Counted from the stretch's first letter, positions 27,285-35,983 are shown. The stretch is DNA of 64,000 bases from Hyphomicrobiales bacterium (GCA_039989895.1 JBDXGY010000004.1:147587-211586), one strand, 5' to 3'. Program-made: numbers and translations. Notes: generated by a model not told the origin, from the sequence alone.

Positions 27285-27488
27285 TGGATTTTTCCTATAT
27301 ATCATCTTTAATTTTATATAGGAGAAGTCCTCCTTCTTTAGGCCAGATAGTTTATACAACAGCCTGTATGCTCACTCCCCAAAATAATACTATGTGAGCA
27401 ATACAAGCAAGGTCATTATCTGAGCCCGCAGTTATCGTTATATAATCGCTTAATTTGAGTATTACTTCAGCATTTCTGAAGCATCGAG

Positions 27489-28274
27489 TTACTCTGGGTC
27501 TTTGCCACCGTGCTTCAACCAATAGTCACGCACGTACTTAACTGCACCACGGCCATACCGGAAGAAACTACCCCAAACCTGTTGATTATCCGGGACAACA
27601 TCGATCGGACGGGGAATTCCATGAAAAACCAAGATACTGGTTTCCTCTAATGGCTCTTTAGGCTTCACGAATCTATTGATAAGCGGCGGCGCCATTAAAT
27701 GGCGTTTGAAGCTAATAACCGTGGGGTGTGACCAAAATTTCATACTCTTTACATAATGAGTTACAAATCGCTGCTCATTTCTGAATTGCTTACAAGCCCC
27801 CACAGGATCTGCAGCATAAATTTCATACAAATAACTCAATTCGCCAAGATTAAATGCAAAGATGCTCGTTTGACCGTTAATCTGCCAACTACGAAAATAA
27901 TCCACAAAACGTCTCCACTCACGAATTAGGATTATTTCACCTTCGGCTTCTATGAGTGGCTTTAAATCACCATATATAATTGTGTCTAAATCAATAAAAA
28001 GCGCCCGCCCCTTTAGACCGTATAGGTCAGGCTGGAACAAAACTAACTTCGGCCAGCAGCCTCGGCGTGTAAAAGCATCTGTGACGAGAGGGTCAGGAAT
28101 CGGATAACATTCCACACCATCAACGATCCCGTCTTCATTATCTGTGAGACAAACGAATTTGTGGGGAATATTCAGATTTGCTTGAACTGCATGGTAAAGA
28201 ACATTGACGTAATCGGATGAATATAATTCACCCCATTTCATGCAGATAACAACTGGAAGATTATCATTATCCAT
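27489..28274 (-). CDS. Predicted glycosyltransferase with DxD motif
   Basis: A 261-residue protein starting PVVICMKWGELYSSDYVNVLY. It contains LFIDLDTIIYGDL, a DxD-type metal/nucleotide-sugar motif, and the pattern KFVCLTDNEDGI, which places it among bacterial family-8/32-like putative glycosyltransferases. No membrane segment is evident. It completes the AT-rich glycan cluster and lies 170 bases from the tRNA gene. The donor and acceptor sugars are not predictable. Confidence 0.75.
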   Translation of the reverse strand: MDNDNLPVVICMKWGELYSSDYVNVLYHAVQANLNIPHKFVCLTDNEDGIVDGVECYPIPDPLVTDAFTRRGCWPKLVLFQPDLYGLKGRALFIDLDTIIYGDLKPLIEAEGEIILIREWRRFVDYFRSWQINGQTSIFAFNLGELSYLYEIYAADPVGACKQFRNEQRFVTHYVKSMKFWSHPTVISFKRHLMAPPLINRFVKPKEPLEETSILVFHGIPRPIDVVPDNQQVWGSFFRYGRGAVKYVRDYWLKHGGKDPE

Positions 28275-28444
28275 TTTTTATTCCGACTATCTCGTGCTTA
28301 AAATTAAATGTCGAAAACATAAATAGCAATATTTCCATACGTTACACGTGAATAAAGGAAGGATAAGGCTGTAGCAAGATAAATAAAATGATGAAACACG
28401 AAGAATGAATCTTCGAACGCTCCAGCTAGAAAAGAGCAAGGTCA

Positions 28445-28521
28445 TGGTAGGCGCGGAGGGACTCGAACCCCCGACCAGACCGTTATGAGCGGTCGGCTCT
28501 AACCAACTGAGCTACACGCCC
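28445..28521 (-). tRNA. tRNA with CAT anticodon (Ile2 or elongator Met)
   Basis: A 77-base cloverleaf including an encoded CCA. The acceptor strands are GGGCGTG and CGCGCCT, with a G1-U72 wobble. The D arm is GCTC/GAGC, the anticodon stem GACCG/CGGTC with loop CTCATAA (anticodon CAT), and the T arm GGGGG/CCCTC. CAT can be initiator Met, elongator Met or, after lysidine modification, Ile for AUA codons. Initiator features (three G-C pairs above the loop) are absent. The GGGC acceptor start leads me toward Ile2, but a covariance model is needed. It borders the low-GC glycan cluster. Confidence 0.9.
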
Positions 28522-28742
28522 TACCAATATTCCGCCTCTTTGAGCCAGAATATTCTCGCTATACCATGAAGTGTGCAGGAAACAAGCGAGCGACTAAAAT
28601 AAATCTAGCATTTGGTGAATTATACGCCAAAATACAGCCGTAACCACAAATCATATGACAAAATCAAAATCTCGCCACAAGCGCGGTAGAAAATCTACCC
28701 TCAGACTTTACAAATAATCAGAAGAAGAACGGACATTCATAC

Positions 28743-29525
28743 ATGACATTACAGCTCGCAAAACGATTATCTTTACAACTTGCCACGGCAATAGTTTTCT
28801 TGATGTTGTTCCCTGTTCTATCAACTGTTTCAACACACCTACCTAATCAATCAGCCCATGCCGCAGAAACACATCGCCCCGTGCCTGTACTTTCAGTATC
28901 AGGAACCGGCATCGTCAATGCCGAACCGGATATTGCCTATATCTCGTCTGGTGTGATCAGCGAGGCTAAAACTGCACAAAAGGCTTTGGATCAAAACAAC
29001 AAGAAGATGGCAGACATCTTCGGTGTTTTGACGAAAATAGGCATTGAAAGAAAACATATACAAACATCCAATTTTTCGGTGCAACCGCGTTACAATCACT
29101 ATCGCCCCAAACCAGGCGAGGTTCAAAAAGCACCCAAGATTGTTGGCTATACAGTGCACAATACCGTCACAGTAAAAGTAATTGATCTTGCAAAACTGGG
29201 AAAAACCATCACTGAAGTTGTTCAATTCGGCTCCAATCAGCTGGGCAACATTCGCTTTGATCTTTCCAACAAACAAGAACTGCTTGATCAAGCACGCAGC
29301 GCCGCCGTGCTTGATGCAAAGCGTAAAGCCGAAATATACACATCAGCCGCAGGTGTTAAAATCGGCAGGCTTGTATCCTTATCAGAAGGCACACGCCACA
29401 TTAACCGACCAAAGGTGCAAAGCTATGCGCGCACCGCAAAACTTGAAGCAGCACCAACCCCAGTATCAGGCGGCGAACAGCAACTCTCATTCACTGTCGC
29501 AATCAAATGGGAAATCGAGCAATAA
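28743..29525 (+). CDS. SIMPL-domain (DUF541) periplasmic protein
   Basis: A 260-residue protein with a long signal peptide ending near AHAAET. The SIMPL domain starts with VSGTGIVNAEPDIAYISSGV and ends with the conserved SFTVAIKWEI. E. coli YggE and animal SIMPL are relatives; YggE is linked to oxidative stress, but the function is not established. It has its own upstream region after the tRNA and is followed by the structured leader of the spermidine operon. Confidence 0.87.
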   Translation: MTLQLAKRLSLQLATAIVFLMLFPVLSTVSTHLPNQSAHAAETHRPVPVLSVSGTGIVNAEPDIAYISSGVISEAKTAQKALDQNNKKMADIFGVLTKIGIERKHIQTSNFSVQPRYNHYRPKPGEVQKAPKIVGYTVHNTVTVKVIDLAKLGKTITEVVQFGSNQLGNIRFDLSNKQELLDQARSAAVLDAKRKAEIYTSAAGVKIGRLVSLSEGTRHINRPKVQSYARTAKLEAAPTPVSGGEQQLSFTVAIKWEIEQ

Positions 29526-29619
29526 CCTCTATACCGGTCATAATATTGTGGGAACGCATTTTTTGCCCCTCGAAAGCAAATTAAGTGTTGTCTCGCAAAA
29601 CAAAAACCGATATGGAGCG

Positions 29620-29678
29620 CCAACCGCGAAGGCTGGTCCGTAAGGGCTCAGCCCCACTCCGGGACATCTACTGGTTGG
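29620..29678 (+). ncRNA. Structured 5' leader upstream of speH, candidate cis-regulatory RNA
   Basis: A compact branched fold can be drawn immediately before the speH ribosome site. The outer stem CCAACC (29620-29625) pairs with GGTTGG (29673-29678). Inside it GTCC (29636-29639) pairs with GGAC (29662-29665), enclosing a GGGC-TCA-GCCC hairpin (29644-29654). The outer 3' arm directly abuts GGGGAGAG, the speH ribosome site, so folding could mask it. Alphaproteobacteria have a known speF RNA motif near ornithine decarboxylase genes; membership here is only a possibility. Confidence 0.5.
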
Positions 29679-29688
29679 GGAGAGCGAC

Positions 29689-30285
29689 ATGCGCAACGAC
29701 GACGCCCTCTTCCAATTGGGGATGGACTTGGAGGCTCTAACCGATATTGAGCCGAGAAGCACCACCCAAACGGAAGACAATACGACTACGAATTTAACGT
29801 CATTCTCAAAGCATAAGCATGATGAGAATACGGTTGAAAAATCATCTTCCACGAGTGAACCTTCACTCGATTATTTTGTGACCAAAGACGGGGAAACTTT
29901 CGCTGGTTCACATATTATTATTGACCTTTATGACGCCGAAGGTCTGAACGATCAGGTGCGCATCAAAAGTGCTATGCTGGAATGTGTTGAACAGGCTGGC
30001 GCGACACTCTTGCACATTCACCTGCACCCTTTTGAGCCGACCGGCGTGAGCGGCGTGGCTGTTCTGGCCGAAAGCCATATCTCGGTGCACACATGGCCCG
30101 AAAATGGCTATGCAGCCTTTGATGTCTTCATGTGCGGCGACACAAAGCCAGAAACCTGCATCGACATCTTATCGCACGCCTTTAATGCAGGCCGCGTTGA
30201 AGTGAAGCAGTTAAAACGTGGCACAGATGTGTTAAATGGCTCCGCCAACACCGCCACGGCAAATGGTCCCCTGATAGGCCTTTAG
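29689..30285 (+). CDS. speH: S-adenosylmethionine decarboxylase proenzyme with long N-terminal extension
   Basis: A 198-residue bacterial-type AdoMet decarboxylase. The self-cleavage motif AESHISVHTWPE gives the pyruvoyl Ser129, with His134 and Cys149 as the other catalytic residues, all at family spacing. It makes decarboxylated AdoMet for spermidine synthesis. The enzyme core starts near residue 60; before it lie about 60 residues rich in Ser, Thr, Glu and Lys, starting DDALFQLGMDLEALT, where usual relatives of about 130 residues have none. The ATG follows GGGGAGAG. First gene of speH-speE-ornithine decarboxylase. Confidence 0.92.
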   Translation: MRNDDALFQLGMDLEALTDIEPRSTTQTEDNTTTNLTSFSKHKHDENTVEKSSSTSEPSLDYFVTKDGETFAGSHIIIDLYDAEGLNDQVRIKSAMLECVEQAGATLLHIHLHPFEPTGVSGVAVLAESHISVHTWPENGYAAFDVFMCGDTKPETCIDILSHAFNAGRVEVKQLKRGTDVLNGSANTATANGPLIGL

Positions 30286-30288
30286 ATC

Positions 30289-31182
30289 ATGACAGATGAA
30301 GCCAACCAAAACGCACCAGTCCGCAGCGGCTGGGTCGGCGAAACGCTCCATGCCGACGTTCAATTCTCATTCAAGGCAGACCAAGTGCTTTATGAGCAAA
30401 AAACTGATGAATGGCATTTGCAGCTGATCGAAAATCCTTTTTTCGGCAAGGTCTTGATGCTTGATGGCATAACGCAGGTCACAAGCCGTGATGAGTTCAT
30501 CTATCACGAGATGATGGCCCATGTGCCCATCCTCGCGCACGGCGCTGTAAAAGAAATCTTAATTGTCGGCGGTGGCGATTGCGGCATGGCCGAAGAAGCC
30601 TTGAAGCATAACGAGGTCACACGCCTTACACAGGTTGAGATTGATCAATCAGTGGTCGATTTTTCTAAGGAACATTTTGCGAGCTTCAATGCACCAGTCT
30701 TCAACGATCCCCGCTTTGATCTCATCATTGATGATGGCGCAAAATTTGTCGCTGAAACAGACCGCCGCTTTGATGTCATCATGATTGATTCAACCGATCC
30801 AATCGGCCCGGGCGCTGTACTCTTCACGCAAGAATTTTACCGCAATTGCCACCGCTGCCTCAACCAAGGCGGCGTGCTTGTCACACAAAGCGGCGTGCCC
30901 TTCTTACAAGAAGACGAGCTTGTAACCTCGATCCAGCGTTTCACTCAAATCTTCAAAGATGCAAGCGCTTATATAGCGGCCATCCCAACCTATATCGGCG
31001 GCCATATGGCGCTTGGCTGGGCGAGCGATAATGCGGCTTTAAAAGACATCCCCGTTGATGTTTTGGCTGAGCGTTTCAAAGCGGCTAATTTTGAAACACG
31101 CTATTACACCCCTGAGGTGCACAAAGCCGCCTTCGCGCTACCCAAATTCATTCATGATGCCGTTGAAAGGGGACGCGCATGA
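30289..31182 (+). CDS. speE: Spermidine synthase (putrescine aminopropyltransferase)
   Basis: A 297-residue aminopropyltransferase. The N-terminal beta domain reads EQKTDEWHLQLIENPFFGKVLMLDG, then the AdoMet-type loop ILIVGGGDCGMAEEALKH, the acidic VEIDQSVVDF and the catalytic region IMIDSTDPIGPGAVLFTQEFY. It transfers the aminopropyl group to putrescine. It starts three bases after the speH stop and overlaps the next gene by four bases. Confidence 0.93.
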   Translation: MTDEANQNAPVRSGWVGETLHADVQFSFKADQVLYEQKTDEWHLQLIENPFFGKVLMLDGITQVTSRDEFIYHEMMAHVPILAHGAVKEILIVGGGDCGMAEEALKHNEVTRLTQVEIDQSVVDFSKEHFASFNAPVFNDPRFDLIIDDGAKFVAETDRRFDVIMIDSTDPIGPGAVLFTQEFYRNCHRCLNQGGVLVTQSGVPFLQEDELVTSIQRFTQIFKDASAYIAAIPTYIGGHMALGWASDNAALKDIPVDVLAERFKAANFETRYYTPEVHKAAFALPKFIHDAVERGRA

Positions 31183-32324
31183 CCCATGCAGCCATCCACA
31201 ACCGCATCTATGATTTCTTTGACAAGAACGACGCGCCAAGCCCCTGCATCGTGATCGACACGCAAATTGTGGCCGATAATTTCAAAGCCTTCCAGCGCGC
31301 CATGCCTGAAACCGCGATTTATTACGCGATCAAAGCCAATCCCGCGCCTGAAATTCTGCGCCTCTTGGCAAGCCTCGGCTCCTCGTTTGATGCAGCCTCC
31401 ATCACAGAAGTCGAAATGGCGCTCGCGGCCGGTGCGGCGGCTGACAAACTGTCTTTCAGCAACACCATCAAAAAAGAAGCCGACATCGCCAAAGCACACC
31501 GCCTCGGCGTCACGCTGTTTGCGGTTGATTGTATTGCCGAAGTTGAAAAGGTCGCACGCGCGGCCCCCGGCGCTTCTGTCTTCTGCCGCATTTTGACCGA
31601 TAACGAGGGCGCCGAATGGCCACTGTCGCGCAAATTTGGCTGTGATGCATCCATGGCCTTAGAAGTGCTCGATCGCGCCCGCCAGCTTGGGTTACAGCCT
31701 AATGGCATCTCATTTCACGTCGGCTCACAACAAACCAACATTGATGCATGGGATCAGGCAATCGCCCAATCAGCGGTCCTGTTCAAAAAGTGCGAAGAGC
31801 GCGGCATGGAACTTAAAAGCGTCAATCTTGGCGGCGGATTTCCAACGCAATATCTGAGCGATATTCCCGACACCGACAATTACAGCACCGCGATTTATGA
31901 CAGCTTAAAGCGTCATTTTGGCAACCGCATTCCAGCAACCATGATCGAGCCGGGGCGCGGCATGGTCGGCAATGCGGGCATCATCAAAAGCGAAGTTGTG
32001 CTGATTTCACAAAAATCAGAAACCGACCCCACACGCTGGGTCTATCTTGATATCGGCAAATTCGGCGGCTTGGCGGAAACCATGGATGAAGCGATCCGCT
32101 ATCCCTTCCGCCATCGCGATGAAGACGGCGAGACCAGCGCTTGCGTCATTGCGGGACCAACCTGCGACGGCATGGATATTTTATACGAAAAAAACCCCTA
32201 CCCGCTGCCCCTGTCACTGACAATCGGCGATGAGCTTTTCATTGAAAACACCGGCGCCTATACAACAACTTATGCCTCAAACGGCTTCAACGGATTTGCC
32301 CCTTTAAAGCAGGTGGTGATTTGA
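31179..32324 (+). CDS. Ornithine (or lysine/ornithine) decarboxylase, fold-III PLP enzyme
   Basis: A 381-residue alanine-racemase-fold decarboxylase. PLP-binding Lys52 is in YYAIKANPAPEIL, the glycine loop in LGGGFPTQYL, the phosphate site in MIEPGRGMVGNAG and the catalytic cysteine in GPTCDGMDI. It supplies putrescine for SpeE, which it overlaps by four bases (ATGA), so all three spermidine enzymes are translated together. Relatives accept lysine as well; substrate preference cannot be read. Confidence 0.9.
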   Translation: MTHAAIHNRIYDFFDKNDAPSPCIVIDTQIVADNFKAFQRAMPETAIYYAIKANPAPEILRLLASLGSSFDAASITEVEMALAAGAAADKLSFSNTIKKEADIAKAHRLGVTLFAVDCIAEVEKVARAAPGASVFCRILTDNEGAEWPLSRKFGCDASMALEVLDRARQLGLQPNGISFHVGSQQTNIDAWDQAIAQSAVLFKKCEERGMELKSVNLGGGFPTQYLSDIPDTDNYSTAIYDSLKRHFGNRIPATMIEPGRGMVGNAGIIKSEVVLISQKSETDPTRWVYLDIGKFGGLAETMDEAIRYPFRHRDEDGETSACVIAGPTCDGMDILYEKNPYPLPLSLTIGDELFIENTGAYTTTYASNGFNGFAPLKQVVI

Positions 32325-32372
32325 GGCGGGAGTGTTAAGAACACGCCTTGGGATGACGAGGAGATTAATTTG

Positions 32373-34172
32373 CTACCGATCATCCTCACGTCGCCGTAAA
32401 ATACCTCGTGGTCCCACATCATCATTTTGTTTATTTTTGTTATCTTTCAGATCAGCAAATAACGCTTGCAATGCTTCCTGAATATCTGGAGATTCATTAG
32501 CCATAAACTCCGTCACTTGAACTTCGCGTTCAACAAGCCAGTCTCCGGCTTTGCCAATCATAGGAGATTTGGCGCCGTAATTGCCAGAAACTGCACTTAA
32601 CGCAAAGGTCGTGATCACAGTAATAACGAAATTCTTCGCTGATTGGGTGCTGCGTGTACCAGCTTTTACCGCTTGATAACCCTCTCTCTCCAAAGCTTGT
32701 AGAAGCGAAATCATCAAATCTCTATCTTCTGCAGAGATAAGATCATGCTCTCCCGCGCTTTTAAAAACCACAGCCGCCTGAGGGGCAAAAAGCTTGGGGT
32801 CATCTAAAAAGGCACCAGTGTTATCATCAAGTTCTCTTGCCGTAGGAAAATTACGAACCCACGGGGCGGCCGTTCTGATGAGATCGGAGAACATGCGCAC
32901 AATATCAGGATCAAGTGGCGACTTATTTCCGACGGGTACAGCTTTTAAGTCAGCATTATATTGCAAAAATGACGCAAGCGTAATCGTTGCATCATAAAGC
33001 AGTGCAATTTCCTGAGGAATTTCTTTAAGCGGTTTATCTACTAAGGCAACAAACTTAGATATTGCGTCTTCAAAATTATCCCACCCAACAATATCCTCAA
33101 TGCCTTCACATCTTCTGGCAAAATCACGAGCTTTTTGGCGTAATGGAGCATGAAGTTGTTGTGTTACTTTGCTGCGGGTGGCTGCAACATCATCTTCGTT
33201 TTCATCGTAGACAATCCGGTATAGATCATCATCTTGCACCCAATTATTGCCTAATCTGCCTTGACCAATTGTGGTGAGCGCCTCAAGCGCTGGAATCTCA
33301 GTATCCCCAACGTCTTCCTCACCCTCCCTCTCCCGTGCCTCGGCCAAGGCTTCATCAATCAAGCGCTGCATTTCAGCGTTGAGGGCAGATGGTTCGCCTT
33401 GCCACAGTTTCTTATCCATCTGGGCGATATTGAGATCGAGTTTTTCGACAATATCATCAGGAGCCATGATTGTTGGGCGACCATGAAGGCGCGCTTCATA
33501 CCAATTGATAGAGACCTGCCAGCTCTCATCCGCCTCCAGCAGTTCGCGAACGAGATCACCCCACTCAATTTCTATCCACGCTGGCATCCCATCAGCTTCT
33601 ATCCACGCTGGCACCCCATCAGGCCACAAAGGCTGAGCTGCTAGAGTGGCGGTAGCGTCATCTCCCTTACTCTCAAGCCAACGACAATCCTCTGTCAGCA
33701 CTTCCCAAAAGATAGCGGCCGCGTGAGTGGTGTGGGTGGCGGCGGCGATAGCGGCGGTGGCGTGATCGGCGGCGCGGGTGGCGTAGGCGGCGTAGGTGGC
33801 GACGTAGGCGGCGGCGCGGTGGGTGGCGTAGGCGGAGGCGGCGGCATTGGCAGCAAGCGCGGAGGCGGCAATCTTGATGGTGCGTGCAACAGCCGAAGCG
33901 TCGTTGGCGGCGCTGGCGGCGTCAGTGGTGGCGAAGACAAAATCCCAATCTTTATCATGGGTCGGATGTTTCGCCGCGACCCATGATAAAGTATTCGCCC
34001 ATAAGGTGGGCGAAACAATGATTTTATCAAAATCTTTGAGATGCGCGGTATCACCAACCAGCGGAAAGACACGCAGCGCAGTGCGGCTTGCTAAGGTGAT
34101 TGAAACCTCACGCGGTTTTCCCTCAAGCCATTTCTCAAAGTCTTCCTTAGAGCTAATCTTCAATTCAGCCAT
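32373..34172 (-). CDS. Unrecognised protein with an alanine-rich repeat tract
   Basis: A 599-residue protein I cannot assign. Residues about 80-155 are an Ala/Thr/His/Tyr-rich tract with irregular repeats such as AAAYVATYAAYATRAA, probably helical and reminiscent of the alanine repeats in some toxin-immunity-like proteins. Next comes a 9-residue duplication (DGVPAWIEA, DGMPAWIEI). A long acidic helical middle follows (REREGEEDVGDTEIPAL). Near the end one hydrophobic segment (NFVITVITTFALSAVSG) precedes a charged tail. It stands alone; RBS AGGCGG. Confidence 0.6.
   Translation of the reverse strand: MAELKISSKEDFEKWLEGKPREVSITLASRTALRVFPLVGDTAHLKDFDKIIVSPTLWANTLSWVAAKHPTHDKDWDFVFATTDAASAANDASAVARTIKIAASALAANAAASAYATHRAAAYVATYAAYATRAADHATAAIAAATHTTHAAAIFWEVLTEDCRWLESKGDDATATLAAQPLWPDGVPAWIEADGMPAWIEIEWGDLVRELLEADESWQVSINWYEARLHGRPTIMAPDDIVEKLDLNIAQMDKKLWQGEPSALNAEMQRLIDEALAEAREREGEEDVGDTEIPALEALTTIGQGRLGNNWVQDDDLYRIVYDENEDDVAATRSKVTQQLHAPLRQKARDFARRCEGIEDIVGWDNFEDAISKFVALVDKPLKEIPQEIALLYDATITLASFLQYNADLKAVPVGNKSPLDPDIVRMFSDLIRTAAPWVRNFPTARELDDNTGAFLDDPKLFAPQAAVVFKSAGEHDLISAEDRDLMISLLQALEREGYQAVKAGTRSTQSAKNFVITVITTFALSAVSGNYGAKSPMIGKAGDWLVEREVQVTEFMANESPDIQEALQALFADLKDNKNKQNDDVGPRGILRRREDDR
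33570..33623. repeat. 27-bp tandem duplication inside the alanine-rich protein gene
   Basis: Two adjacent 27-base copies (33570-33596 and 33597-33623) differ at only a couple of positions. They encode DGVPAWIEA and DGMPAWIEI on the minus strand, in frame. Confidence 0.8.
33716..33930. repeat. GGCGGC-rich imperfect repeat encoding the alanine-rich tract
   Basis: The plus strand is an unbroken run of GGCG/GTGG-type triplets with strong purine/pyrimidine skew. Read on the minus strand it gives GCC/GCT alanine codons interspersed with Thr, Tyr and His. Such tracts expand and contract by slippage. GC content here is far above the flanks. Confidence 0.7.
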
Positions 34173-34270
34173 GCATCATCCGCCTTCTTGATCCCGCATC
34201 AAGAGTAACGGGCCTCAAGAGGTGATGCAAATGCGATGCGGGTGTTGGGGCAAACTAACCCCGAAATAAA

Positions 34271-34300
34271 AAACCCCGCTGGGCGCACCATGCGGGGTTT
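34271..34300. terminator. Bidirectional rho-independent terminator
   Basis: A nine-base-pair AAACCCCGC/GCGGGGTTT stem with a 12-base loop has T-runs on both sides. On the minus strand it lies 28 bases after the stop of the membrane protein gene ending at 34328 and isolates the alanine-rich protein gene. Confidence 0.85.
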
Positions 34301-34327
34301 TTGTTAGACTTGAAAATATCTCGCGTT

Positions 34328-34858
34328 TTAAGCAGCGCCATCACGTGCTTCAACAACACCGGCAATGGAAATACCAAGCAGCGTATGACCAATGAGGGAT
34401 GCTTGTGAAAGCGCGTTGAAACCGAAGAACGGTGGGAAGCCTGCGAATAAATGCGCCATAATATACATAGCAAACACATAAAGCGCGACGCCATAAACCG
34501 CCCCTGTCACAAACCAAGGCAATTGCGGCATCACAGCGCGTGAGATCGGGCGCGCACCAATAATATAGCCGAGCGGAAAGGCAATCAGGCCAGTGAGAAG
34601 ATGAACGCCATTGGCCACGGCAGTGCCTACCGCACCGGATTTAGCAGCACCTAAAGCTGCAAAGGTCTCCTTGCCAATGCCGAGCGATGATTTAACCAGA
34701 CCGACCGGCGACAAAGAACCGCCCATATAAAAAGGTGCAAAGACTTTGGCCCAAATTTCCCAAACAGTCAGAGAAACCGCGCCCGCAATGAGTGCTGTTA
34801 TAAGAATTTGTTTAATCGAAATACCGGAGACAGGCCGGTCCAAAGTTGCTGTTAGCAT
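34328..34858 (-). CDS. Hypothetical four-to-five-segment membrane protein
   Basis: A 176-residue hydrophobic protein starting MLTATLDRPVSGISIKQILI. Segments are recognisable at about residues 15-32, 75-95, 105-130 and 150-165. I do not recognise the family. The frame extends to 34909, but AAGGAAC just before the ATG at 34858 decides the start. It has its own terminator and no obvious operon partner. Confidence 0.75.
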   Translation of the reverse strand: MLTATLDRPVSGISIKQILITALIAGAVSLTVWEIWAKVFAPFYMGGSLSPVGLVKSSLGIGKETFAALGAAKSGAVGTAVANGVHLLTGLIAFPLGYIIGARPISRAVMPQLPWFVTGAVYGVALYVFAMYIMAHLFAGFPPFFGFNALSQASLIGHTLLGISIAGVVEARDGAA

Positions 34859-35030
34859 ATGATGTTCCTTAAATATAAAACATGGGAGGAAGCAGTAACC
34901 GCAGAACATTGCGGCTCAATTACAAACAACAGGTAGGAATGAGAAAACAAAATTCCAATCACCGATCATTAAATAATCCGTTATTGAAATGTGAGGAGAT
35001 ATAGAAAAGAGTAATAAATGCAGAAGTTAT

Positions 35031-35510
35031 CTAAGAAGCCGCGTTACCATCATCTGAATGGACGACAACGGCAAGTTCTTTCAACCAAGTAACTTCATCC
35101 ATATCGACGCCTAGCAATTTGCCGCATCGTTGCGCAAATTTATTTTCACAAACATGAAGCTCGTTATCACACACCGCGATTTCCCACATTTCACGAATAC
35201 AATCAGCGCACTCAATGGGTGTTGAATTTTCTTTAATATAGGCGACCAGCTCATCAAGGCTCGGCTCGTGCTCATTATCCGCACAAAGCTCATCACATAA
35301 AGCCTGACCATTTTTTTCATCAAGGTCGAATTTTGCACGGGCTATTTTCTTAATAAGCTCTATTTCTTGTGTTCTGATTTTTCGATCTTCACGCATCATC
35401 AGCACAGTCATAACAAGACGCGCTAACGATCTTCTATAATGTGAATGAGAAAAAATTTGCGGTGCAGCGATTGCATACGCATCCAAAAAATTTTCTATAT
35501 CAAGAGACAT
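35031..35510 (-). CDS. TerB-like domain protein
   Basis: A 159-residue all-helical protein of the tellurite-resistance TerB type, with the conserved acidic pattern VMTVLMMREDRKIRTQEIELIKKI and a second half ending in MWEIAVCDNELHVCENKFAQR. TerB domains bind metal and act near the membrane in stress systems; isolated copies have no defined role. The ATG at 35510 with the GGGGGTGGGG site is preferred over the upstream ATG at 35531. Confidence 0.75.
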   Translation of the reverse strand: MSLDIENFLDAYAIAAPQIFSHSHYRRSLARLVMTVLMMREDRKIRTQEIELIKKIARAKFDLDEKNGQALCDELCADNEHEPSLDELVAYIKENSTPIECADCIREMWEIAVCDNELHVCENKFAQRCGKLLGVDMDEVTWLKELAVVVHSDDGNAAS

Positions 35511-35652
35511 CCCCACCCCCAAAATATTCACTCACCAACAAGCGTTGGAATAACGCCATAAACAAAGATAGTTCAAGTCTAAATAGAAAAACACAGTGTC
35601 TATTAACGCACCATGAACAGATCATGCGCAGGCTTAATAGGGCGTATTATCC

Positions 35653-35946
35653 CTAAAAAATATACTCGCCTTGCTCATCGATTAAATATTTGGCTTTACT
35701 TTCAGTAGCCCGCACGGCCTCTTCCAGACTAGAAAAGACGTCCGCCCGAACAAGAAAATGTTCCTTGAGCGTCCCGTCAATCTCTTTAGTGATCTTGCCT
35801 GCAAGACGAAATTGCCCGCCCTCGGCTTTCGGCTTAGCTACAATCTCATAACCCTTGTAAGAGACACTAGGAGAACTATTCTTCCCAAAACCTTCGCCTT
35901 GAGTGTTGCTATCCGTGCCACCAAAAAGCCTTTTTAAAAATGACAT
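35653..35946 (-). CDS. HlyU-family small protein
   Basis: A 97-residue protein: an N-terminal MSFLKRLFGG, then a compact beta-rich HlyU domain (SYKGYEIVAKPKAEGGQFRLAGKI) and FSSLEEAVRATESKAKYLIDE. HlyU in Vibrio is annotated as a haemolysin regulator but is of a different fold; in alphaproteobacteria this DUF has no shown role. It lies just downstream of rpoD, 37 bases away on the same strand. Confidence 0.85.
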   Translation of the reverse strand: MSFLKRLFGGTDSNTQGEGFGKNSSPSVSYKGYEIVAKPKAEGGQFRLAGKITKEIDGTLKEHFLVRADVFSSLEEAVRATESKAKYLIDEQGEYIF

Positions 35947-35983
35947 ACCGAAAGCCTTTCAACTGGTAACGGCTTATTCGTTA

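Noticed and set aside
22139-28521. Complete genomic island with integrase
   Set aside because: Low GC and a tRNA border are present, but no integrase, transposase or att repeat is visible; kept only as a lead.
33723-33986. Plus-strand glycine-rich frame in the GGCGGC tract
   Set aside because: It is only the opposite reading of the alanine-rich coding tract; glycine runs arise from the same triplet bias and there is no start site.
34255-34494. Minus-strand frame over the end of the 34328-34858 gene and its terminator
   Set aside because: It runs across a strong hairpin, has no ribosome site, and lies in another frame over a better supported membrane protein.
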